This document shows, piece after piece, positions 26,815 to 37,111 of a stretch of DNA of 64,000 nucleotides; position 1 is the first letter of the stretch, and every line of letters starts with the position of its first letter. The stretch lies in the NCBI RefSeq assembly GCF_002999335.1, contig NW_020312136.1, positions 62,001-126,000 of the forward strand, given 5' to 3'. The DNA is from Cyclospora cayetanensis (lineage: Eukaryota; Apicomplexa; Conoidasida; Eucoccidiorida; Eimeriidae). Under the pieces are notes generated by a model. The model was not told where the DNA came from, did not search any database, and was given only the letters and a program-made list of their open reading frames with translations. The position numbers were made by a program, and so were the translations under genes.

Positions 26815-28029
26815 GCCTCAGACCCCGTGCCACTGGAGAGAACCCAGGATGGTTACATTGCCCATCGCCGCCTCTGGGGGGTGGCCGTTGTCGCAGTGCT
26901 ATCAGGAATAAGCGTTGGGTGTCTGAAACGGCTCCAAAGGCAGCCGATAAGCCAGGATGCTCGTGCACTACAGAGCCCCCGTGGCACTACCAAGGGTTTC
27001 TGGAGTGCCCTGCAGCAGCAACCCTATGCCGCGGATGCCGAGAGGTCTATCAGTGTCGAACATCTCTCCCGCCTGCCATTAACCCAGCAAAGAATGTGCG
27101 AGGAGTTCTCTATGTTATGTCTAGACAGCAGTAGCAAGTTGAGGTTGAGAGTTCAGGGAAGTGGCCTGGTGGAAATGAAGGACTTTGCGTTGACAGCACC
27201 GATGTTGCTCTCCTCGAGGTGGATCGTTTTTACTGAAATGGTCCTCCAACCAGGCATCACCAAAGATAAAATCCTCACACAATTTTCGGCGCTAAAGGAG
27301 ACGCTCAAGCCCTTCCTCGCCGCGCACGATCAAATTGAGGCGACGATGGCAAAAAGGCGCTGGAAGCAGTACCAGAATCGCCTTCCGAAAATAAATGAGG
27401 GCATCAAGCCAAGTAGCGAGACCACCAAGAGAGCCGTCGGAAGGAACAACACAGCATCAAATGCATTATCAGCAGACAGGACTGCAACGCTTGCATCGAC
27501 AAGTGCACAAGAAGCAGCAGTAGCCACCGCAGCGACAGCAGCAGCAGCGACAGCTGAGGGGACGGATGAGGGCATCAATATGGAGTATGTTAGGCCTATT
27601 TGGTCGCAGCTGCAGCAGCTTTCCGAAGAGGAGCATGCACTAGCGAATACCTATCTCGCTTTAGCGTCTAACTAGCAGCTCTTCCATTCCCCCCCAGATG
27701 ACGCTCTATGGGCGGCCCTTTTGCAGCAAGTGGCAGCAAAGGCTGCAGCGGCGGCTAAGGCCGCAAAACATGGTCTTACATCAACATTCCTAGACCTCTT
27801 TCATGGGGGCACACACGGATACAACGTAGCTTTTGCCAAAGTTGTCGCTGCCGATGAGCGCATCCGTTTGCTGCTTTTGGAGCAGCAGGATAGCTACGCC
27901 GGCAGCCAGCCCGTCTTTTTTTTCTCAGGTGCATTATTCTCTCCCTCTGTTAAGCAGGAGAGTGTAACGGAAACCTCTTTGCATAGCGCACCGGATATCG
28001 TGCAATCCAAAGCGATCACTGAGAAGTAG
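26815..28029 (+). CDS. A-rich hypothetical protein with a membrane segment, interrupted by one in-frame TAG
   Basis: A frame open from 26815 reads to TAG at 27673-27675, then continues in the same frame, coding-like, to TAG at 28027. The first part (no ATG before residue about 110, so an upstream exon is expected) contains a hydrophobic stretch (LWGVAVVAVLSGISVGCL), helical regions (ALKETLKPFLAAHDQIEATM) and an Ala-rich linker. The second part starts PPDDALWAALLQQVAAKA. The TAG may be a CAG-to-TAG change, an assembly error, or lie in an intron: a branch-like CTAAC and a C-rich tract ending CCCCCCCAG follow it, but no donor of the required phase was found nearby. Function unknown. Confidence 0.5.
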
Positions 28030-28559
28030 TGGGGATCAAGTATTAACAGCGGCCCGAACTTGAACTCATTGTAACGATTCTGGGGGCCGCGCCCATTGGT
28101 TTTAATTCCGTAAGTTTGGAGGAAGATATGTCAGTGAAGTCGGGCTATGCTATCGAATCTTATGTGCGCACGACTGCCGGAGCAGTGCCTAGCACTCAGT
28201 GAATTGCGAACGATCGCAGGGCACTCGAAACTAGACATGCGAGAGCTGGCGCCGCCGCGTGCTTCCTCATGGCCTCTGAAATCTATTTTTGGCTAATGCT
28301 TTGCTGTATCCTTTCCTGTTCATTTGGCTTTAGACTTCTCCTCGCTTCCTTCTCTTGCCTTTTGCGCGTATCTGTTTGCCTTGTTGCATTTTTGAAAGTG
28401 TTGCTTTTCATTGGTGGCATTACAGTAGCAGCAGCAAGTGCAAATGAACACAAGCAAGCAAACTGGTGTTATGCAGAACGTAAGTATCTGCAGCTTATCG
28501 CCAGGTCGCTGCAGTGCTTCGCCGATCAAGTAGCGCCAAGAGCCAATATCCACATCATG

Positions 28560-29157
28560 CTATAGTTGAATAGTTCTTTGGTTAACTATGTCTCCCTCAT
28601 TTTGTAGGGGAGCAGCCGATGCTTTTAGTATCTGCTCGAGAGTGCCCACATGTTGGCATTTTCGCTCTTCGCTGCAGCCTCCTATGGTGCCACATATCCC
28701 CACATCGACTCCTCCTGCTGAGACTGCTTTTGCAGCTCTCGCTTTTTTCTGCTCCTCCAGAAGAGAGGATATTCCGAATGCTGCTATGCTAACGCATCGA
28801 ACCAACTATCCAACTGTCTTTTTCTACGCTAGAGGGCTAGACATCGTCAAAGAGGAGCCCACTGCGCCTTGTCTTCTGTAGAATTGTAGCTCTATGAGCC
28901 CAAATTTGAGAAGCACTACAGTCTATTTAGGGAGATAGGCACTTTTAAAGGTGCGTGCTCCTCTTGTAGAACGTACGGCTCACCTTTCCCCCCTCTCTCC
29001 GTACTTTCCTGAACAACAGGAGGGCTGCTGGAATCACAGGCTGGTGCACCGCAAACCTCCCATGGGGGCTGTAGTGTAGACCGTAATTCCTTCGGAGTAG
29101 AGGGAGGCGGGTCTTTCATATTACAGGACCGTTCAGCACAGGGTGGCAGCCAAAGTA
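28560..29157 (-). CDS. Hypothetical protein, last two exons
   Basis: On the minus strand, exon 29157-28984 begins after GTCGTTTCAG and ends at AAAG|GTGAGC in phase 1. Exon 28780-28560 begins after ATAGCAG in matching phase and ends TAG. Joined they encode a P/S-rich stretch (MKDPPPSTPKELRST), an acidic/basic helix (SSLLEEQKKARAAKA) and a Gly/Cys segment. Without splicing the first exon would stop at 28916. A hydrophobic plus-strand frame (ATG 28269, donor GTAAGT at 28480) overlaps and is an alternative reading. Function unknown. Confidence 0.4.
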
Positions 29158-29977
29158 CTGAAACGACAGCTGAGCCAAAGGTGGCATTGGGAAGAAAGTA
29201 GAAATAGCAAACCAGGCTCTTGCTAGCCGTCTTTTCGTCTTGCACTCTCTGCATCTGCTGATGGGGGTTTCTACCTCTCTCATCATCCTGCCCTCCCCCC
29301 ATACTCCTTGTACCTATGAGCAAACCCCTGTTCTGCTCTTCTTAAAGACATCTCCACTCTTCCCATGCACCCTACCACTGCTCAATCCCTCTGTCGCTCT
29401 TCTACTGCCTCACGCCAACTTCTAATCTTTACAGCTGCATACTCCCCACAACCTTCACAGTTCCCCCCGGTTAGGCCTGCAGTCCTTTATTTACCCCTCC
29501 CAGCGGCAGTAGTATCTAGGAACAAAATTGTCCACAACGGCAGTAACCTGAAGTGTCAAAAGATGCGCAAAGATGGGTTTCTTAATATGCTGTCAATGGG
29601 ACAGAATAGCCTATAGGCAAACGCATCCCTCTCATCACACAAAGGCGCCCTAAAGCTTCAAAAGCAAGCAGCTGCAGGCACTTCAAGTCGCTGCTGCTGC
29701 GAGGGCATCCCTATCCATCCTTGTAAATACTCCCTCTCAGGCGACGCTCTGCCGCACGTACTCCTTCGTCTGGAGTTGCTCCACCAACCACTACAGCACG
29801 CGGTGTAGCATCTGTAAAGGCCGTTGGTGAATGGTTCTCGAGCAAGTGCTGATGCGCATCGGTCACTGCTTCTGCTGGCTGTGCGTTCTACCGCACCAGC
29901 AGCAAAGCAACACTAACACGGTTGGCGAAATGCACCCTAGGCAGCCACAAATGCTGCTGCTGTTGCTGCCGCACGCC

Positions 29978-32744
29978 TCAGTCAGCCCCTAAGATGTAAA
30001 CGATGGCGTCTCGCAGTTGCGGCAAACGCCGCAGATCACCAAAGCTCTCAGCCCGATTCAAGGCCGCGACGCAGGACCTCCTCCAAGCTTCAAACGTAAC
30101 ATCTGAGGCACCGAGACACACGACCAAGCAGGTGACTGTGGGCTGCTGCCCTGTGCACTTCCGAGTAACTATCACTGGACGAGCTACAAGGCTTCTGAAA
30201 GCAACGGCAAGCTCCCAACAAGCCAGGACGCTGTAGTTCCTAAACGCTTACACTTCCTGAGAATGGCGTCCACTGGCGGAGAAGTGGAAGCTTCTGCTAT
30301 CGGCCTCCTGGCCATTTCCTGGTGTTGCTGTTGCTGCTGCTGCAGTAGAGACAAAAGCTGCAGCTGCTGGAGCCGCTGTTGGTGCTGCTGCGTCTGCGCA
30401 GCAGGCGATTTGAGGGGCCGCATAGGTGGGGAATCCCTCTTCAAGGCTTTCTGCTGAAGAAGCATACCCAGCTGCTGCTGCTGCAGCTGGGTAGCCACCC
30501 TGTGCCCTCCTGCAGCGGCAGATGTGCCCCCAGATGAGACGCTGTTGCCACCACCAACAGCAGCAGCAGCCGCTGCAGCAGCAGCAGCTGCTGCAGCGCT
30601 CTCCTTCCTAGCGAGTGCTTCGACGTACAGCAGGATTTGTTCGGGTCGCCTGCTGCTCGGAAGCCTGTGCTGAATGATGCAATCCCTGAAAAGCGATACG
30701 AACTCCTCCAGCTCTTGTGGAGACGTCGCAGCGCGAACTCTGCGTTGGCTCGCCTGAAGACAAGCAGCAGCCCAGTCAAGAGGCCAGTGAAGGGCAGCAT
30801 TACCAAGGGAAGCAGCAGGCGCAGCACACCCATGCATAGTACAAGGCACTGCAAATCTAAGGGGAGACCGATTTTGAAACTGACCTCGATGCAGCGGCAG
30901 CTGAGCGCACAGAGATCGACCGCATCGCGAGGAACTCCCGCAGCAATGAGCGCCGAGGGGGAAGAACAAAGCCGCAGCAGATCCTGAAGAACCATGCCCA
31001 GCGCCTCACCCAACAAGCGCATATTGATGCTGCTGCTCCCGCTGCTGGTGCTCTGAGCCACGGTGTGGCTGGCACTCCCACTGCCGCTCATGGAGATTCC
31101 CCCCGCGCCCATACGGGCCGCTTCGAGGACGCCTCTGTGAGGCTGATGATGCACTGCCTGGTGCTGAGCACTGGCAGCAGCAAATGGATCCTCCAAAGCA
31201 TGCAAGTCGTGGGAGGAGTGAGCCGGAGCAACGCCTCGTGCCCGTGGTGGCCTACCCCTCTTCCTGGGGTTGGCTTGCTGGGGGAGCTGCTGCGCGCGTG
31301 TCGTGTAGGAGCGCCTAAAGGCTACGTCGGTAGCCTCATCGTCGCTCAAATGCGCCGTGGTAGGTCTCCTCTTGCGCAGCTCGTAAGGCCTTCCTCCAGC
31401 CACCCCTGCTCCCTGCCCAGCACTGCCTGAGCCGCCTCCCCCCGTTCGGCCCCTGCTGCTATCCGTGTCGGCTGCTGCCGCCTCCTCAGTATCCGTCTTG
31501 CTGCCCTCGTCCGTCTCTTCTCCCAACGTAATGCCGAGTCTCTCCAAGTCTTCGCTGTCGTCTGCATCCGGGGATGCAATGCCAGCGGCCGCTGCAGCCG
31601 CAGCTGCCGCGCCAGCCCTTTGCTTGTACTTCTCAGTCAGCTCCGCTGCAATGGCAGCGGCGTCGATAGTTTTATCACCTCCTCCCGCGAGAATTTCCTC
31701 TTGCCTCTTCCTGCACTCCACCGCAAGCTGTCGCGCCTCCGAGAAGCCGTACCGAGGAACTGAGAAGTAAACATTCTTCTTCCTGCCGCTGCTCCCGTGC
31801 TGTACGGGGCCGACAGCGATCCACTCGTGCCGAGTGCTGCTGTAGCAGACGCCCTTGACCCTCTCGACTTTCTTCGCCAACATTTGCCAACGCAGATACA
31901 ACTCAGGTCCTACAACTCGCTGCCGTCGACGCGGGGTGGGAGGCGCAGCGGCACCCCCCCCCGATGTGGCATCGTCCCGTGTGGCCGACGCTGCTCCTGA
32001 CTCATCGCAGCATGTCTCAACTGAGCCTGCCGACCCTGTTGCTCCCGCAGACGCTGCCGCCGCAGAATCGGCTGGTGCACAAGAGAAAGCGGGGGAGGGA
32101 GCTGCTGCCGAAGACGGAGACGCCGTTGCCGCCTCCAGAGACTCTTCGTTTCCTGCAGGCCCATCTTCAGACTTAAGGGAGGAAACACGAGGAGGTCCAC
32201 CACGCTGCCCCTCACCGGCATCCAGCTCTGCTTCTGCTGCGAGAAACGCTGCCAATGATGGAAGGCCATCAGAGAGTCTCGCAAGGGCTAACTCTGGCGA
32301 CACCGCCATGGCTTCGCGATCTGACGCTTCCCGCTGCTGCTGCGCCCTCAATCCCCACCCGTTTACCGGTTGCAGCTTGGGAGGAGGTGCACTCTTCGCT
32401 GTAGGCTTCTGCCGTTTCTGTTGCTGGTCTTCCTCCTCGGGTGCTGTGCTCGTCGCCAAGTCGGCCAGTGGGTCCCTGTCACGCAGCTGCTGCTGCCGTC
32501 GTTGCAAGCTTGCTGCCTCTTGCTTCAACGGAGCAGCCGATGTGGGGGATGCAGAAGCCATTTCGCTGTGTGGATCTGCTTCTGCTTTCTCCGCTCCTTC
32601 TAACGGTAGCACTGGCGCTGCTGTTGCTGCCGCAGCTGCCCCTGCTGTTCCTTTCGCCGTTGGAGCTGCTGGTTTGCTGCCCCTCTCTGGGATATGTTTC
32701 GGCAGCCACTGTTGATACTTCAGTGCTACAGGGTAGATGTTCAT
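29978..32744 (-). CDS. ApiAP2-family transcription factor with AP2 and ACDC domains
   Basis: A plant-like AP2 DNA-binding domain occupies residues about 296-350: VKGVCYSSTRHEWIAV, then KKNVYFSVPRYGFSEARQLA, with the family's W-x-A strand and YFSV/GF-x-EAR pattern. Residues about 577-653 form a helical block (LGEALGMVLQDLLRL ... SPQELEEFVSLFRDCI) matching the AP2-coincident C-terminal (ACDC) domain. Three exons are inferred: 32744-30885, 30753-30254 and 30194-29978. Intron 1 (30754-30884, GAG|GTCAGT to GTCTTCAG) is phase 0 and falls inside the ACDC block. Intron 2 is alternatively 30195-30253 or 30184-30251; both lead into the same C-terminal exon. Length is about 858 aa. Acidic, G-rich, A-rich and Q-rich linkers surround the domains. 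ApiAP2 proteins bind DNA in the nucleus and direct stage-specific transcription. The target is unknown. The ATG at 32744 is the first well-placed start in the frame. Confidence 0.85.
30754..30884 (-). other. Intron inside the ACDC-coding region of the ApiAP2 gene
   Basis: 131-nt phase-0 intron. Minus-strand donor GTCAGT follows ATCGAG. The acceptor is TTGTCTTCAG. Removing it joins CRCIE to ASQRRVRA and restores a continuous helical domain. Confidence 0.7.
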
Positions 32745-33059
32745 GCACGGTAGCGGCGACAACAAACAGAACGTCGTGCTGCTGTACACCTGTGCTTGAC
32801 AAGGGTTAGGTCCCGGACCCTCCCGTTGCGCCAGCAGCTAAGAGGAAAAGCCGATAATGCTGCCTCCGGGGCACCCAAAGAGCCAAGAGAGTATATTAAA
32901 ACGAAAAACCGTATATATTTCAGCTGAGAAATGCGGCCGTTGCCGCTGCTGCTGCCGCTGCTGCGGTTGCTGCACGCCCAGAGGGCGGCGAACGCAGAAG
33001 CATCGGGGGTCGCTAATAGAGCAGAAACAGGTGCCTATGGGGAGCACTGTACCTTGTAG
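32745..33059. promoter_or_regulatory. Short divergent intergenic region (putative bidirectional promoter)
   Basis: Between the ApiAP2 start (minus) and the plus-strand candidate exons. It holds an ATG at 32931 opening a short frame with a leucine-rich, signal-peptide-like start (RPLPLLLPLLRLL) that stops at 33058; splicing from it into the next exon would need an implausibly short intron. No TATA or known motif was identified. Confidence 0.25.
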
Positions 33060-33448
33060 ATCAGAGATACAAGCCTCAGAGTGGGTTGTTCCAAGAAATG
33101 CCTCTTCTGCCGAAGCAGCTGATGCTGCAGCTGCTGCTGCAACGAGGCTGCAGGAGGAAGCAGGGAGGGAGAGAAGTAAGCGGCGAGAGGGAGCGAAAGA
33201 GAGGCTCTTCAGCTTGGTATGTTCGAGTGTTTGTACACTCTGTTGCATTTCAGCCAGAAAAGCTGCTGCAGTGGAGGCTGCTGCAGCGTTGCCGCAACGA
33301 GGCGCTGGTGTTGCTGCTGCAGCTGCTGCTGCGCTGCAGCGGTGTTACACGTCAACGATACTGCTGCCGTCGAGATCCCCCTCAGTTGCCATCTGCAGTC
33401 AACAGCAGCAACATCAACAAGCCCGGCAACAGCAGCATCAAAGAGTGA
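33060..33448 (+). CDS. Candidate exons of an L/Q/A-rich hypothetical protein
   Basis: Exon 33060-33175 follows CCTTGTAG and ends at a GTAAGC donor. The acceptor at 33253 (CTCTGTTGCATTTCAG) begins a second exon in the same frame (PEKLLQWRLLQRC). Triplet CTG/CAG repeats leave three plus frames and one minus frame open, so the frame is uncertain; an Ala-rich frame (AAAVEAAAALPQRG) and, beyond 33345, an S/T/A-rich frame are rivals. Coding on the plus strand is likely but the model is poor. A good acceptor at 33759 precedes a further frame ending at 33918. Confidence 0.3.
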
Positions 33449-33953
33449 CGGCAAAAGCCAGGGGTTTTCTGCTGCCTCTGCCTTGACGTGAGCGCTGCAG
33501 CAGTTCCAGCAGCAGAAAGAGCAGCTGCTGTTGCTGCAGTTGCCGTAGCCAAATGCTTCTTATATTAGGTTCTTTAGAGCTTTGTGCACATTTTGTTCTC
33601 ATGGATCAAGAACAAAACAGCGGAGAGTGTGTTAGAGAGCAGTAACAGAGCCCCTTAGTGGCTGCGGTCTCTGGGTTATGCGAAGTGCGCGTCCTAGGGT
33701 CTGCAGGTGAGCGCAGTAGTCTTCGCTTTTTGTTGTTTGCCTGCTTTCGGCATCAGAAACACCAGATGAAATGCATTAGAGTGATGTTAGGCCTCAGGGG
33801 ACTGCGATTTGCGGATGAACAGAGAAAAACTCTCCTGTTACACCCCAAGCGCCCCACTGATTGCCACCCTCACCAATACCTGAGCGGTCGCTGTCAATTG
33901 TTCTTCCTAGCGCTATAAAAGCACTCTTTGCCATACTGCTTCACGCCTATTAG

Positions 33954-34411
33954 CCCCAGCTGAAGATTTCGGAGGGTGCTTCCCCAGCTTTCAACCAAAT
34001 TAGCGGACGACGCGGAAGTCACCTCCAGGCACTGAGAACTCCAGTAAGCACTAAGCAGGCAGAAACCCAGACAACCAACGCCATAAGTGTAAGTGGAATA
34101 TGCTTTTTCATTTTTCTGTGTGAACGGTTCACGTGGACTGCGGGAAAGGGCCCTGTGTGGGCCTCGACCCTGCACCAGGAGCCCACCTGTGTACCCTCCC
34201 CACCTCGCAGCCGAGAACTTTGTGTAAAGCACATACATGAACAAGCAATGAGATAGCGCATAGAAAGAGCTTAACGATTTACTGGAAGAACAACGCCTGG
34301 CGCCTGTCCTTCCCTTTCCCCAACCTGCAGACAGACGAACATTTTGACTGTGTTATTCGAACGGAGGGGCATCCTGCTTGGGCCCTGCGAAGAAGATCCT
34401 GGATTGTCTGA
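33954..34411 (+). CDS. Hypothetical protein, last two exons
   Basis: Exon 33954-34088 starts after a pyrimidine-rich CGCCTATTAG and ends ATAAGT|GTAAGT, an ideal donor, with no stop in 45 codons (Q/S/T-rich, ending TKQAETQTTNAIS). Exon 34331-34411 follows a very strong acceptor (CCTTTCCCCAACCTGCAG) in matching phase 0 and encodes TDEHFDCVIRTEGHPAWALR to TGA. Another frame of the second exon stays open to 34538. The 5' part may be the exon ending near 33890, but the phases there do not agree. Function unknown. Confidence 0.45.
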
Positions 34412-35339
34412 TGTCCCCCTGATTGTGTGGAGCGTTATTGCGTATATTCGAGATAGCACCAGGATCTTCAGTGGTACAGTTGCAGCCACCTGTAGTAGAC
34501 CAGTGAGCAGCCAACGTGCGCAGGTTGAAGGCAGCTGACGTCGAGCTGCTTTCCCACCTTCACCGGTAGCCCTACTGCGGTATCTTTTAGGCAAGGCTAG
34601 TGTATGTGTTTTTGATTATCTCTCTCAAGTTATTTGAGCGTTGGGTATCGTGCATCTTATGATCGGGGCACACAAAACTGCTACGAGTAAACTCATCTAG
34701 AGCAGCAATACCATTGCCTGTATTAGTTCAGACCTCGCAGCCGTAGGAATAGATCTCACTTGCTATAGTGCAACCCATTTTTCATGTTTCTGGGGAAGCG
34801 GTATCTAGGATGAGAATAGGAAATGACAGAAATCGCATAACACAATTGGAGTCAGGCGCCTTCATAACTTATGATTGTGTCGGGGATTATGCTTGGCAGT
34901 CGAGCCTGGCCAATAGCTATATACTGCTAGATAGAGCAAGCGACGAGTTAAATAACGAAGGGAGGGCGAGCGCATGGTGGGGATAACAGACTGACAGCAA
35001 GAATACGCAAAGGACGTACGCCCTAGGAGGCCGAGTGGACTGACAGCAGGCAGAGGGGAGGCGAAACGGAGAACAACAAACGGTGTCGCAAGATCTACTA
35101 TTCAGCAAGGGGCTTCGAGGTGCGCGCAGTCACATGCGAAACGGGGTGGTCAGGCACATAGGCACTGGAACAAGTAATGATTGGTTGGAAAAGAGGACCA
35201 ACTAGCCAGAAGCAAATGGAAGCAGCGAAACGACATTCAGGAGCTAACGGAAGCAGAATCGTTTCAACGGTCATGCCGAGTCAGGTCAGAGAGAGATCCA
35301 GAGCGAGTCATTGACAAACTGGCAAAATAAGCGACACGG
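34412..35339. other. Stretch without a supported gene
   Basis: Only short frames with no splice-linked continuation were seen on either strand. Confidence 0.4.
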
Positions 35340-35807
35340 ATGTCAACTAGCTACATATTAAAAAAAAATCGGGATCAAAGGGAGAGCACGCCACCTCCCT
35401 GCGCAAGCGCTTGCGACCTTGTTACTGTTTCTCTGAGGAAATGCGTATGGGCTAAGATGCAAAATTCGTGTCCCACAGCAGCTGTGGCCCTTATGGGAGC
35501 TGACGATGCCGTTTGCGGAGCTGCCTCACATAAAAGCGCGATTCTCACAGTTTAGGAGAACGGGCAGCAACACAACAAAAGCTGCCCTAGACTACATGTA
35601 GCAAATCTGCAAAGTGTATTTTGACGATGGTCCAGTGGCGAGGTTGCTTTCAACATCGTGCCAGTGGATAGGTACTATGTTTAGCTGCAATTTAATCCAT
35701 AGTCTCTTTTTGCAGTTCTCTGTTGCCCCAGCATCGAGCCTCACCACGTTCAGTGGCAGCGGTGTCCCTACTACTGTACCAGCAACAGACGAAATTTCAT
35801 TCTCAAG
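35340..35807 (+). CDS. Candidate exons of a hypothetical protein
   Basis: An ATG-initiated 71-codon frame (35340-35555) of coding-like composition (AVALMGADDAVCGAASHKSA) precedes a clear internal exon 35716-35807: its acceptor is TCTCTTTTTGCAG and its donor CAAG|GTACGT. All three frames of that exon are open, so its phase and link to the first frame are unresolved. An ATG at 35939 opens a short hydrophobic frame further on. The rest of the gene was not found. Confidence 0.3.
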
Positions 35808-37111
35808 GTACGTCCATAATCGAAGAATTCACCCTGCTGGCAATGGAGCAGATTTATTACGTGTTGCAGCACTGTGTTCATCTGAAGCGATGCCATTGCA
35901 CCAATGGCTATCGTAGTGGGCTACGGTAGTGTCTACTGATGCTTTCGCTGTTGCTGCTCTTACTCCGATGCGGCTCATTCTTGTGCATTGCGTTTGCTTG
36001 CGTTGCCCTGGTTGCTGTGCACTATGGATCTGCTACCACTGTTGCCTTGGCCGCAACAACTGCTGCCATGTGTGATTTGCAGCTGCTGCTGCCTCTGAAC
36101 CTATTTTTATGTTAGTTATTATACAGTAGGCCTGATTGTCGAGGTGCATTGAGTTCAGTTGGTTGTATTACAGTTCAGGCCGATGAACAGCATAAACAGT
36201 TCATTCTGCGTAGTGCCCTCTTCTTATTCGTGTTCAGTATGTGGCGCTTCAGCACCAAATATTATGAGCTCCGTATTCGAGCCCTTCGGCCTCGTCTCAC
36301 ACTTCTTATTCGTTGATTTGCTACCAGTAGTGCTCAGCTGTTTGTTTGCCGCTTGGACAAAGAGGAGCTTCGGAGTCCCGTGTTAGCAACACCTTAACAG
36401 TGGCTGGGACCCCTACAACCCTACAAGACAGGGAGAAATAGCCTCCTAATTTGAGAAACAAATATGCATATTCGAAATAGCATACATAAAAACTCTTTTA
36501 ACATTACTTCGGTATAAAGGAAAAGGCTTCACAGAGTGTGATGCAGCGTTTGCAGAAGCTGAACAAAAGAACAAATGGTAACTGTGGGCCAACGATAAGC
36601 TTGGGAGGACGGCCTCTTGCCGGGCAGCCGACGGCTGGCGGCTGACCCCCTATCTTTAGCTGCTCCAAAGAATTCTTCACTTGAGGGTTTTAAGCTTCAT
36701 ACATGTAATTTTGACGGCTTTAGAAAGTTAGTTATCAGACACTTTTCCCCCTAAAGCTGCAGGAAGGCGAAATTCACACACCGAGCGATCCCACTTGAAA
36801 CGGACCACTGGCAAGCCGGCTGAAGAGGACATGCAGCAAAAATCTACGTGCTGCTACTTCCATGTTTTGTGATTCTCATCACTTTAAATGCTCCTCTTCT
36901 TTGCTCCCATCATCATTCCAATCTTCATATTGGTCTAGGAGTACTCGCTAGATGCCAAACCGCGTGAACCATAATCGAAGTACTCAAATCGATACGAGCA
37001 GTCTGTTACGCTCACCCTCCAGGCTTCCCTCAATCACGTCTGAAGGCTTATTGCTCTGGGTTTGGAGCGTGAGTTTCCTGGTAATGCCAGCCGACACTCC
37101 CTCGTCTGCAG
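35808..37111. other. Stretch without a supported gene
   Basis: Holds the short hydrophobic frame at 35939-36115 and scattered small frames. No family, RNA gene or repeat was recognised. Confidence 0.35.

Noticed and set aside
27590..28030. TAG-to-Gln recoding as a genome-wide feature
   Set aside because: The well-supported genes end in TAA or TGA and need no TAG readthrough; one interrupted frame is not evidence for a variant code.
28269..28808. Hydrophobic two-exon plus-strand protein (ATG 28269, donor GTAAGT 28480)
   Set aside because: Possible, but the minus-strand exons over 28560-29157 have more natural composition; kept only as an alternative.
31855..32715. Long plus-strand frame (286 codons) opposite the ApiAP2 gene
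   Set aside because: It is antisense to a recognised AP2 protein and arises from its GC-rich Ala/Ser/Gly codons; no splice or start support.
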